In this document: one piece after another, positions 41,856 to 49,049 of the stretch
Position numbering within the stretch: position 1 is the stretch's first letter
How the letters are laid out: each line of letters opens with the position of its first letter
NCBI RefSeq assembly: GCF_006439015.1
Contig: NZ_RCZG01000013.1
Location: 150,635 to 205,777, forward strand
DNA length: 55,143 nucleotides
Source of the DNA: Mycolicibacterium hodleri
GTDB lineage: Bacteria > Actinomycetota > Actinomycetes > Mycobacteriales > Mycobacteriaceae
Reading direction: 5' to 3'
Position numbers and translations under genes: made by a program
The notes under the pieces: model-generated
Told to the model about the DNA's origin: nothing
Database searches by the model: none
What the model saw: only the letters and a program-made list of their open reading frames with translations

Positions 41856-42500
41856 TCAGGATTCGAGGTAGCGGAGGACGGCGAGGACTCGGCGGTTCTC
41901 GCTTTCGTCGGGCGCGAGGTTCAACTTGGTGAAGATGGCGGCGATGTGCTTCTCGGCCGAACCGATCGAGACGTGAAGTGCTCCTGCGATGGCAGAGTTG
42001 GCCCGTCCCTCCGCCATCAGCTGGATCACTTCGAGCTCTCGCGGGGTCAGTGCATCCAGCGCGGACCGCTGCCGCGAACGGACGAGGATCTGCGACACCA
42101 CTTCCGGATCCAGCACGGTGCCCCCGCTGCCAACGACCTCGACCGCGTCCAGGAATGACGGCACGTCGGCCACCCGGTCCTTGAGGAGGTAGCCGAATCC
42201 CCTGGTGTCCGAGGCGATGAGGTCGGCCGCGTATCGCTCCTCGACGTAGTGCGACAGGACGAGTACCGGTGATTCCGGGTTCTGACTGCGCAGCAGCGCC
42301 GCTGCGCGAATGCCCTCGTCGGTGAACGTTGGTGGCATCCGGACGTCGAGGATCGCCAGGTCCGGTCTGAGCTCGTTGACGATGCGGAGCAGGTCGGTGG
42401 CATCGGACACGCCCGCCACGACCTCGTGGCCCGCGTCGGTCAGGATGCGCTCGATGCCAGCCCGCAGCAGCGCGGAGTCCTCCGCGATCACGATGCGCAT
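41856..42500 (-). CDS. NarL/LuxR-family response regulator
   Basis: This 214-aa regulator has a receiver with acidic pair IAEDSA, phospho-acceptor Asp in LAILDVRMPP and Lys in GYLLKDRV. The C-terminal LuxR-type helix-turn-helix is LTPRELEVIQLMAEGRANSA, then IAGALHVSIGSAEKHIAAIFTKL. Its start overlaps the end of the kinase gene by 13 bases, which signals coupled translation. It pairs with the HisKA_3 kinase upstream, an arrangement like LiaRS or DesKR. Likely targets are its own operon and envelope genes; no binding site was identified with confidence. Confidence 0.9.
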   Translation of the reverse strand: MRIVIAEDSALLRAGIERILTDAGHEVVAGVSDATDLLRIVNELRPDLAILDVRMPPTFTDEGIRAAALLRSQNPESPVLVLSHYVEERYAADLIASDTRGFGYLLKDRVADVPSFLDAVEVVGSGGTVLDPEVVSQILVRSRQRSALDALTPRELEVIQLMAEGRANSAIAGALHVSIGSAEKHIAAIFTKLNLAPDESENRRVLAVLRYLES

Positions 42501-43777
42501 GGCAGCACCGCCGTCACGATGGTGGATCCCGTAACCGGACTGGAGACCTCGAAGGTGCCTCGCGCCGCGCGGACGCGTTCACCAAGCCCACGTAGACCCG
42601 TGGCATCGTCGTCGGCGTTGACGGCCGCCCCGCCCACTCCGTCGTCGAACACCGAGACGTACAGCGCGTCGGCGGTCTCGTCGAACCGGACCGTGACGAC
42701 GGCCTGGGTGGCGCTAGCGTGCTTGGCCACGTTGGTCAGCGCCTCGGCGACGACGAAGTACGCGCATGCCTCGACTTCGTCGGGGAGTCGCCTGGGCAGG
42801 TGCACATTCAACGACGTTGGTACGCCCGATGTCTCGATTCGCTGCACGACCGAGGACAGTGCGGCGTCCAGGCCGCGGTCGGACAGGATCGTCGGGGCTA
42901 TCCCGCGCACCACATTGCGCAGCTCGACGAGTGCGCTCTTGGCATCATCGTGAGCCTCGCCGATGAGCTTCTTGGCCTGCGGTAGGTCGGTGTCGAGCTT
43001 GGTCTGCGCCAGGCCGATCGTCATGGCCAACGAGACCAACCTGGGCTGCACACTGTCGTGTAGGTCGCGTTCGATGCGGTGTCGCTCGGTCTGTGCCGAG
43101 GACACTGCCCCCTGGCGCGCGTCGGTGAGCGCGCTGACCTCGTCCTGCAGTGCGGCGGTCGCCGACGGCGGCAGCAGCCAGCGGTCGATGGATGCGTCGA
43201 GCGCGGGGGCGAGGACGATGATCGCGACGGCAGCGATCAACGCGACGCCGGCCAGCAGCCATGCGAGCGGCGGCGAGAGGAACCACAGGCCGGCCTCGGC
43301 GTCGCTGCGATCGATCGCCGTGGCGACCGCGGGCCCGACGAAGGCGAACAGCAGCAGTGCGAGGGCGACACCGGAGGCGAGCATGTCGTAGGTCAGCCTC
43401 AAATAGTGGTGCGCGGCAGCCTTCCAGAACCGCGCATTGCTGACGTCGAGCCACAATTGGTGCGCCCACCGCTGAAACCCGTTGTACCAAGATAGCTTTC
43501 GCGGTGGGACTGGAATGCCGAAGCCGAAGACGGCCTCGCTGCGGATGCGCTCCATCCATTCGACGCCGCGCATCAGGTAGATGAACACGACGGCGGCCAA
43601 GGCGAATCCGACGACGGAAGGTATCGAGGAGATGCCGATGATGATGATGATCAGCGGTATCCAGAACCACAGGACACCGATCGCCGCCCCGGTCAGCATC
43701 GAGGCAGACGGCACTACCCCGATCCGGCGGAAGGGGACGACGTCGTTCGGTCGGGTAAGCGGTTCATCGAGCGTCAT
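42488..43777 (-). CDS. Sensor histidine kinase, NarL/LiaS type
   Basis: This protein of about 429 aa has a membrane sensor region of at least four helices (PLIIIIIGISSIPSVVGFAL and others, to about residue 200). This is followed by a HisKA_3 dimerisation domain with phospho-acceptor His in RHRIERDLHDSVQPRLV and a GHKL ATPase domain (VVAEALTNVAKHA, then FDDGVGGA and GLRGLGERV). ATG 43777 (MTLDEP) is chosen; ATG 43786 adds three residues. It is the first gene of the kinase-regulator-DUF4097 operon. The sensor region resembles the actinobacterial putative-sensor family; the signal is unknown. Confidence 0.88.
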   Translation of the reverse strand: MTLDEPLTRPNDVVPFRRIGVVPSASMLTGAAIGVLWFWIPLIIIIIGISSIPSVVGFALAAVVFIYLMRGVEWMERIRSEAVFGFGIPVPPRKLSWYNGFQRWAHQLWLDVSNARFWKAAAHHYLRLTYDMLASGVALALLLFAFVGPAVATAIDRSDAEAGLWFLSPPLAWLLAGVALIAAVAIIVLAPALDASIDRWLLPPSATAALQDEVSALTDARQGAVSSAQTERHRIERDLHDSVQPRLVSLAMTIGLAQTKLDTDLPQAKKLIGEAHDDAKSALVELRNVVRGIAPTILSDRGLDAALSSVVQRIETSGVPTSLNVHLPRRLPDEVEACAYFVVAEALTNVAKHASATQAVVTVRFDETADALYVSVFDDGVGGAAVNADDDATGLRGLGERVRAARGTFEVSSPVTGSTIVTAVLPCAS

Positions 43778-43844
43778 TGCCACCATGCCTTCAACCTAGG
43801 CAGTCCGTTCGCCGGTCGGTATGGCGTTTTCCCGAGATCTCCGC

Positions 43845-43858
43845 GGGGGATAACCCCC
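43845..43858. promoter_or_regulatory. Palindrome GGGGG-ATAA-CCCCC, kinase / DoxX divergent region
   Basis: This 14-bp inverted repeat lies in the 186-bp divergent region 43778-43963. A separate palindrome, CCGTCGACGG, lies at 43882-43891. Either could be a regulator site for the kinase operon or the DoxX-like gene; neither is linked to a known regulator. Confidence 0.3.
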
Positions 43859-43963
43859 ACGCCCGTCCCGTCTGCGCACGTCCGTCGACGGGTCCGCGAT
43901 GAATTCTTCAGTCGTGCCGTGTCTGCCTCGGTACCAGATCATTTCCACGAGCAGGAGCAGGCC

Positions 43964-44392
43964 ATGAGCGTAGAACCCACCGAATCCCGAACGATGTCAA
44001 CAGCGACAGCCCGCGGTCGGCTGAGCGGAAGGTTCGGCGTGGTGATCAGCGTGCTGGTGGGCGCCTTTCTCGTGTTCGATGCCGCGGGCAAGCTCGCCGG
44101 CGTCCCGCAGGCCAAGGACGGAACGGCAGCGCTCGGATTCCCCGTCGGTCAAACGTTCGTCATGGGCATCGTGCTGGCCGTGTGCGTCATGGTCTACGCG
44201 ATTCCACGCACCGCGGTACTCGGGGCGCTCGGGATCACCGCCTACCTCGGTGGCGCCGTCACCGCCAACATGCGGGTCGAAGCACCTCTTTTCAGCGCCG
44301 TCCTGTTCGCCGTCTACTTCGGCGTTCTCATGTGGGTCGGCATGGTGCTGCGTCGACCAGAGCTTCTGAAGGTGGCGGGGTTGACCCGCTGA
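43964..44392 (+). CDS. DoxX-like membrane protein
   Basis: This 142-aa protein has four membrane helices in the DoxX-like arrangement: VVISVLVGAFLVFDAAGKLA, then LGFPVGQTFVMGIVLAVCVMVY, LGALGITAYLGGAVTANMRV and VLFAVYFGVLMWVGMVL (some helices given in full). The ATG at 43964 has a GAGCAGGAG ribosome region. Members are small membrane proteins with roles in redox or quinone-linked processes; the specific function is unknown. It is divergent from the LiaRS-like operon and may respond to it. Confidence 0.78.
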   Translation: MSVEPTESRTMSTATARGRLSGRFGVVISVLVGAFLVFDAAGKLAGVPQAKDGTAALGFPVGQTFVMGIVLAVCVMVYAIPRTAVLGALGITAYLGGAVTANMRVEAPLFSAVLFAVYFGVLMWVGMVLRRPELLKVAGLTR

Positions 44393-44393
44393 C

Positions 44394-44807
44394 TCACTTC
44401 GGCGCCATGAGTTCCAGGGCGATGTGATCCGGATCGCGGAACTCGAGGATGTAGCCGACCCCGATGTCCTTGACCGGCTCGTGCGTTACGCCAAGATCAT
44501 CGAGGTGTGCTGCCGCCGAATCGATGTCGTCCTTGGACGCGACGCGCAGACACAGATGATCCAGGCCGACGCGATCCTCCTGGAACTTGTCGTCCGCGAC
44601 AGGACGCAGACCGATCAGCGCGTCACCTATGTCGTAGATGACGCCGCCGAACAAGAAGGCCAGTTCCTCCCGAGTGGCGGCGTCAGCGCCGTCGGGCACC
44701 TCGAACGCGATCGGCCAGCCGAACACGGACTCGTAGAACCGCCGGGACCGCCCGATGTCGGTAACGGTGAGTCGGACGTGGTCGACGGAGCTCGCGTTGA
44801 TCGTCAT
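44394..44807 (-). CDS. VOC-superfamily (glyoxalase-like) protein
   Basis: This 137-aa protein is of the vicinal oxygen chelate fold, with paired beta-alpha-beta-beta-beta units. The first is VDHVRLTVTDIGRSRRFYES and the second VGLDHLCLRVASKDDID, ending YILEFRDPDHIALELM. Candidate metal ligands are the His of VDHVRL and LDHLCL and the Glu residues of the last strands. The activity (glyoxalase, dioxygenase or resistance protein) cannot be fixed. The start is ATG 44807 (MTINASS); the frame is open to 44834. It is convergent with the DoxX-like gene (1-bp gap). Confidence 0.82.
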   Translation of the reverse strand: MTINASSVDHVRLTVTDIGRSRRFYESVFGWPIAFEVPDGADAATREELAFLFGGVIYDIGDALIGLRPVADDKFQEDRVGLDHLCLRVASKDDIDSAAAHLDDLGVTHEPVKDIGVGYILEFRDPDHIALELMAPK

Positions 44808-44915
44808 GTCGACCATGATTTCAGGTGTGACCACGACCGGTCGAGGGGGGGCGGTCGCCGGGCCAAACCTCGGAAGCCGAAACGCTGTCGCATGCTCGCG
44901 TGCCAGAATCCGGTC

Positions 44916-45809
44916 GTGCGAATCGGAATGACGCTGCCGGTGATGGAACCCGACCTCGACGCCAACACTCTCAAGACATGGGCGCGCGTCGTCGACGATG
45001 GCCCTTTCAGCTCATTGTGCTGGGGTGAGCGCATGGCCTTCGACAACCCCGACTCGTTGACGTTGCTTGGTGCCGTCTCCGCGTGGACCGACCGGGTGCG
45101 TTTGGTGACGACGGTCATCGTCCCCCAGTTGCACGACCCGGTCATGCTCGCCAAGGCCTTGGCCACAGGCGACATGCTCAGCGGCGGACGGCTCACCGTG
45201 GGCATCGGGGTCGGTGGCCGGCAAGAGGACTACGACGCGGTCGGCGCCGACTTCTCGACGCAGACGATGCGGGGGATGGCCGAGCGCGTCGCGATCATGA
45301 AGCGGGTGTGGGCGGGCGAGAAGATCACCGACTCCGTCCTTCCCGTCGGGCCTCCGCCGGTGCAGGCGGGCGGCCCGTCGCTGATGGTCGGCACCATCGG
45401 GCCGAAGACTGTTCGCAGTGCTGCGACGTGGGCCGACGGGATGGCGGGGACCACGCTAGACCTCGACGTCGCACAGCAGAACGAGCTGTTCGACGTCGCC
45501 CGCGCCGCGTGGAACGACGCGGGCCGACCCAAGCCACACCTGGCCACGTCGTTCTGGTTCGCCATCGGTGAGGGTGCCGAACCACGCGCTCAGGTGCACC
45601 GTCACCTGCGTCGCTACATGAACTGGATTCCAGCTGACTTCGTCGATGCCATGGCACCCACGACGGGCTGGGCGGGCGGTGACGACGATCTGCTGGCCGT
45701 GTTACGCCGATTCGAAGCCATTGGCACCGACGAGGTGCATCTCATCCCGACCAGCTCGAGCACTGACCAGTTGCGCCGGGTGGCCGATGTCGCCAAGGAG
45801 TTCGCCTGA
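44916..45809 (+). CDS. LLM-class oxidoreductase (F420-dependent type)
   Basis: This protein of about 297 aa is a luciferase-like TIM barrel. Typical blocks are RIGMTLPVMEPD, LGAVSAWTDRVRLVTTVIVP, MLAKALATGDMLSGGRLTVG and IGVGGRQEDYDAVG. In mycobacteria most such proteins use F420 rather than FMN, so an F420-dependent reductase is likely, but cofactor choice is not proven. GTG 44916 is taken as the start; ATG 44928 or 44892 are alternatives. It is divergent from the VOC gene. A hairpin lies after the stop. Confidence 0.83.
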   Translation: MRIGMTLPVMEPDLDANTLKTWARVVDDGPFSSLCWGERMAFDNPDSLTLLGAVSAWTDRVRLVTTVIVPQLHDPVMLAKALATGDMLSGGRLTVGIGVGGRQEDYDAVGADFSTQTMRGMAERVAIMKRVWAGEKITDSVLPVGPPPVQAGGPSLMVGTIGPKTVRSAATWADGMAGTTLDLDVAQQNELFDVARAAWNDAGRPKPHLATSFWFAIGEGAEPRAQVHRHLRRYMNWIPADFVDAMAPTTGWAGGDDDLLAVLRRFEAIGTDEVHLIPTSSSTDQLRRVADVAKEFA

Positions 45810-45872
45810 CGTCCGTCGGCCAGGGCGAAAGCTGATCCCGCAGTTGGGCAATCGCTCGAGGTGGCAGGTTAA

Positions 45873-45887
45873 ACCCCGCTCCGGGGT
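45873..45887. terminator. Hairpin between LLM gene and PTS gene
   Basis: ACCCCG (45873-45878) and CGGGGT (45882-45887) form a perfect stem around a CTC loop, in the 128-bp gap between convergent genes. It is strong but lacks a U-run. It probably terminates both transcripts. Confidence 0.55.
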
Positions 45888-45937
45888 CGAAGGCGCAAAG
45901 ACTCGATGGAAGGCTTCGTCGGCGAGATGCCGTCCGG

Positions 45938-47977
45938 TCAGACGCGGGCCTGTGCGGGCGCCGACTTGCTCATCACCGTCAGGATCGGCGCGCCTGCACT
46001 CACTGCACCGGCAGCCGTCGGTTCTACGGACGCGAACTTCTTGCCGTTCAAGACGATCACGGGGGTGATCAACGAATAGCCAGCGTCCTCGATCACCTTG
46101 CGGTCGAACATGACCAGTGGATCACCGACCGAAACGTGGTCGCCCTGCTTCACCTTGACATCGAAACCCTGACCCTTGAGCTGGACGGTATCGATACCGA
46201 CGTGGATGAGGACTTCGATGCCGCCGTCGAGCACGAGGCCGAACGCATGACCGGTGGCCTGGGCGGCGACGACGATTCCGTCACCGGGGGAGTAAACGGT
46301 GTCACCGGAGGGCATTACAGCGATGCCCGGTCCCATGGTGCCTCTACTGAACACCGGGTCGGGGACCTCGGCCAGCGGCACTATCGTGCCGTCGAGCGGC
46401 GACGCGATCTCCGTGGGAACGCCCATGTCACCGGCGGACGTGGTTTCCGAAGCAGCGAGCACGGTCGCGGCGCTCGCCGCGGCGGGCGCGGTCTCAAGAT
46501 CTGCCACGGAGACCCGGCCAGCCTCGAATACCGCCTCCTGTTCGGGGTCGCGGTAACCGGAGAGGATCACCAGGATCATCGAGGTGAAGAACGCCGCGGT
46601 AACCGCGAGCGCGTACAGCGCCATGTTGTCGAACGCCGGAATGGTCAGCAGCGACGTGAACACGAACGCGCTGGTCTTGACGCCACCGCCGATGCCGATG
46701 ATGATCCCGCCCACCAGACAGCCGACCAGCATTCGTGGATAGATCCGCTTGAACCGCAAGTGAATACCGTAGAGCGACGGTTCGGAGATGCCACCGAGCA
46801 AACCCGCGGCAAGGGCGCCAACGGCTGTCTGCCGCATCGGCATGTCGCGGTGCCGCCAGGCCAGGTACAACACACCGGCGGTGGCGCCGAAGCATGCGAA
46901 GTTCCACGCGCCCATCGGACCCTGGATGTAGTCGTAGCCCAGGGTCTGGATGTTGAGCAGCATGATCGCGTTGATGGGCCAGTGCAGACCCAACGGCACC
47001 ATGAACGGGTACGCCAACGGGATGACGATGGCGAAGATGAACGGGGAGAAGTCATTGACCGACTTCAGCACGTTGGCCAGGCCGGCACCGGCGTAGACGC
47101 CGATCGGTCCGATTAGGAACGCCGTCAGCGGAATCATGATCAGCATCGACAAGAACGGCACGAAGATCAGCTGGACGTTCTCGGGGATGAGCTTCCTCAG
47201 GCCCTTGTACAACGGCCCGAGCACCGCGGCCATCAACAGCGGCGGGAACACCTGCGAGCTGTAGCTGAACACCGTCAGCGGCAGACCGAAGATGTGCACG
47301 ATGTCGACTTCGGAGCCGAAGACCACGACCTTGGTCGCGACGTCCTTGAGCGCGGCAAAGCCCGGCAGCATGACGACAGCCATGATGGCGAACCCGACCC
47401 ATGGGTCCGCGTTGAGCTTCTTCGAGGCGTTGTAGGCCACCATCAGCGGCAGGAACACGAACACCGACTGCCAGCACAGGTTGATGAACTGCCAGGACGG
47501 CGACAATTCAGTGCGCGGGTCGGCCCAGTTCGGGATGACGCCCAAGGTGCTCATCAGCGACATGAACGTGATGAACAGCGACGCGCCAAGCAGGGCACCC
47601 AGGAGCGGCCGGAAGGAGTCGGAGAGGAACTCGAACAACGAGTCGAGCCAGGCGGTCTTCCCGCGCGGGCCCTTGGCACGGGCAGCGGCCTTGATGGACG
47701 CGGCGTCGTCGCCTCCGCCGCCACGATTGGCCATGGCAGGCAACGCCATGATGTCGTTGAAGACGGTCTGCACGCCGCCGCCGATGACGACCTGGTATCG
47801 ATTGCCGGACTGGGGCACGGCACCGAGCACCCCGGGTGCGGCTTCGACGTCCGATTGTTGGATGTTGGTGGAATCCCTGAGCTGGAACCGCAACCGCGTC
47901 GCGCAGTGCGTCAGGCTCTCGACGTTGTCGGCTCCACCGACACTCTTCACGATCGCTGCTGCCTCGTTCGACGTCAT
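45938..47977 (-). CDS. PTS sugar permease EIIBCA (beta-glucoside/trehalose type)
   Basis: This 679-aa three-domain PTS permease starts with EIIB (residues 1-90) with phospho-Cys in LTHCATRLRFQL. EIIC follows (about 110-470) with about ten helices and the family block GGISEPSLYGIHLRFKR. A linker leads to EIIA of the glucose type (about 530-679) with the phospho-His in EVLIHVGIDTVQLKGQGF. It imports and phosphorylates a sugar using phosphoenolpyruvate via EI and HPr, neither of which is in the window. The sugar may be a beta-glucoside, trehalose or sucrose. ATG 47977 follows AGGAG. PTS genes are a trait of rapid growers within the genus. Confidence 0.9.
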   Translation of the reverse strand: MTSNEAAAIVKSVGGADNVESLTHCATRLRFQLRDSTNIQQSDVEAAPGVLGAVPQSGNRYQVVIGGGVQTVFNDIMALPAMANRGGGGDDAASIKAAARAKGPRGKTAWLDSLFEFLSDSFRPLLGALLGASLFITFMSLMSTLGVIPNWADPRTELSPSWQFINLCWQSVFVFLPLMVAYNASKKLNADPWVGFAIMAVVMLPGFAALKDVATKVVVFGSEVDIVHIFGLPLTVFSYSSQVFPPLLMAAVLGPLYKGLRKLIPENVQLIFVPFLSMLIMIPLTAFLIGPIGVYAGAGLANVLKSVNDFSPFIFAIVIPLAYPFMVPLGLHWPINAIMLLNIQTLGYDYIQGPMGAWNFACFGATAGVLYLAWRHRDMPMRQTAVGALAAGLLGGISEPSLYGIHLRFKRIYPRMLVGCLVGGIIIGIGGGVKTSAFVFTSLLTIPAFDNMALYALAVTAAFFTSMILVILSGYRDPEQEAVFEAGRVSVADLETAPAAASAATVLAASETTSAGDMGVPTEIASPLDGTIVPLAEVPDPVFSRGTMGPGIAVMPSGDTVYSPGDGIVVAAQATGHAFGLVLDGGIEVLIHVGIDTVQLKGQGFDVKVKQGDHVSVGDPLVMFDRKVIEDAGYSLITPVIVLNGKKFASVEPTAAGAVSAGAPILTVMSKSAPAQARV

Positions 47978-48298
47978 GGGAACTCCTTCGACGTTCATCG
48001 GTGGCAACGTCCGCCGTCGACTGTGATTGCGACGGGACCCGAGCGCTCCCTGACGGCGATTTTATGAACGGGCGTGCGTCTTCAAAAGAGTCGTTCGGCA
48101 CTCTTCTGCCTGCTTTGGACCATTCGACTCCTGCGATGCACTCCCGCACTCCGAACGCTGTGCGGACATTCGTGGTCGGGGGTGTCGTCAGTACAGTGAC
48201 CTCGCCCCGCGTTCACGAGGCCATCAAAACGACTCTGATGCAACATTTCCCGATGTACTCCGACTCACTCACTCACCCGGACGGATGGCGCCTGCCAT
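47978..48298. other. Intergenic region upstream of the PTS gene
   Basis: About 320 bases have no convincing gene. It holds an inverted repeat AAGAGT-N8-ACTCTT (48086-48091 and 48100-48105), about 110 bases upstream of the PTS start, which may be a regulator site for it. It also has GTCA-GTACAG-TGAC (48187-48200), whose TACAGT could serve as a -10 for the small genes to the right. No antiterminator-type RNA structure was recognised. Confidence 0.4.
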
Positions 48299-48490
48299 GT
48301 GTGCGACCGGTCGTTCGCCAAAGACGCGTTCGAAGGACCCCCGTTCGCTGTTGCGCCAGCCGAAGGCCGGCGAGCGGAGCGAGCATTGGCCAATGCAATG
48401 GGACGTTGTGCAATACCTATGTCTGCCGTTCGGCCCGTCAAGCGGGGTGACATGACGACTTGGCTCGTGTTGGCTGACACTCAGACGTGA
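48299..48490 (+). CDS. Possible small protein, 63 aa
   Basis: GTG 48299 opens a 63-aa frame (MCDRSFAKDAFEGPPFAV onward) that ends sharing GTGA with the start of the next gene at 48487. This overlap style is used throughout the window and is the main reason to list it. The frame is open upstream to 48239 and would add a CHVC pair if translation began earlier at a non-standard codon. No similarity is recognised. Confidence 0.4.
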   Translation: MCDRSFAKDAFEGPPFAVAPAEGRRAERALANAMGRCAIPMSAVRPVKRGDMTTWLVLADTQT

Positions 48491-48912
48491 TCGTCCTCTA
48501 CGCTCTCGCTGAGCACTACGAGCAAAGGGAGACGTGGATGACGTGGTTTCTCGCCCTTCAGGGCGCGGCCCACATGCAGCACCAGACCTCGGCCTACGAG
48601 CTGCAGGACTCGGCGGATGTGGGCGAACTCGAAAAGGAACTGATGGGTGCTGTCATGCTTGACAGGGTCGTTCCGGTTCCCGCGATGCTGCCGCAAAACG
48701 GTCGCAAACAACAGAAGGTGACGCTCTACGTGCGGCCCGCAGCTTGGGCATTGTGGACCTTCTATCAGTTGTCTGACGAGGACCGGCGTCAGCTGACGAA
48801 GGAAAACCCGTTACTGAATGCACTGCAAGCGGCTCAGCGCGGGCAGGCGGCCGCGGCTGGACAGGTCAATCCTCTCACCGGTCAGCCTGGACCGGGCAAC
48901 GTCAACTTGTAG
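48487..48912 (+). CDS. Hypothetical protein, 141 aa
   Basis: This is an unrecognised soluble-looking protein. The helical N-terminal half contains YALAEHYEQRETWMTWFLAL, and the middle is HQTSAYELQDSADVGELEKEL. Then come KVTLYVRPAAWALWTFYQLSDEDRR and a Gln/Pro/Gly-rich tail (GQVNPLTGQPGPGN). GTG 48487 overlaps the stop of the preceding small frame; ATG 48538 is an alternative start. There is no signal peptide or clear membrane helix. It ends tail to tail with the NRPS gene, 137 bp away. That spacer (48913-49049) shows nothing I can name. Confidence 0.55.
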   Translation: MIVLYALAEHYEQRETWMTWFLALQGAAHMQHQTSAYELQDSADVGELEKELMGAVMLDRVVPVPAMLPQNGRKQQKVTLYVRPAAWALWTFYQLSDEDRRQLTKENPLLNALQAAQRGQAAAAGQVNPLTGQPGPGNVNL

Positions 48913-49049
48913 CGTCGGGGGTAAGAAGTCCTTGGGCGGAATCCGTCCATTGCGCTTGCACATCGACCAGGACGGCGAAGGCGGACGCGGTGAGTTCTCA
49001 GTCCTGTGCCCTGCATTCCTCGCATCCATCCGTTGTGACCGACCGCGCC

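Noticed and set aside
43919..43963. Upstream start for the DoxX-like protein
   Set aside because: The extra 15 residues would translate the ribosome-binding region; ATG 43964 has a suitable GGAG before it.
44424..44915. Long N-terminal extension of the LLM oxidoreductase
   Set aside because: It is antisense to the VOC gene; the barrel begins at RIGMTLPV.
47508..48149. 213-aa minus-strand frame upstream of the PTS start
   Set aside because: Most of it is the PTS gene read in another frame; the remainder has no recognisable protein pattern.
48001..48450. 149-aa plus-strand frame
   Set aside because: Composition is Arg/Cys-rich with no domain, and the frame conflicts with the better supported 48299-48490 frame.
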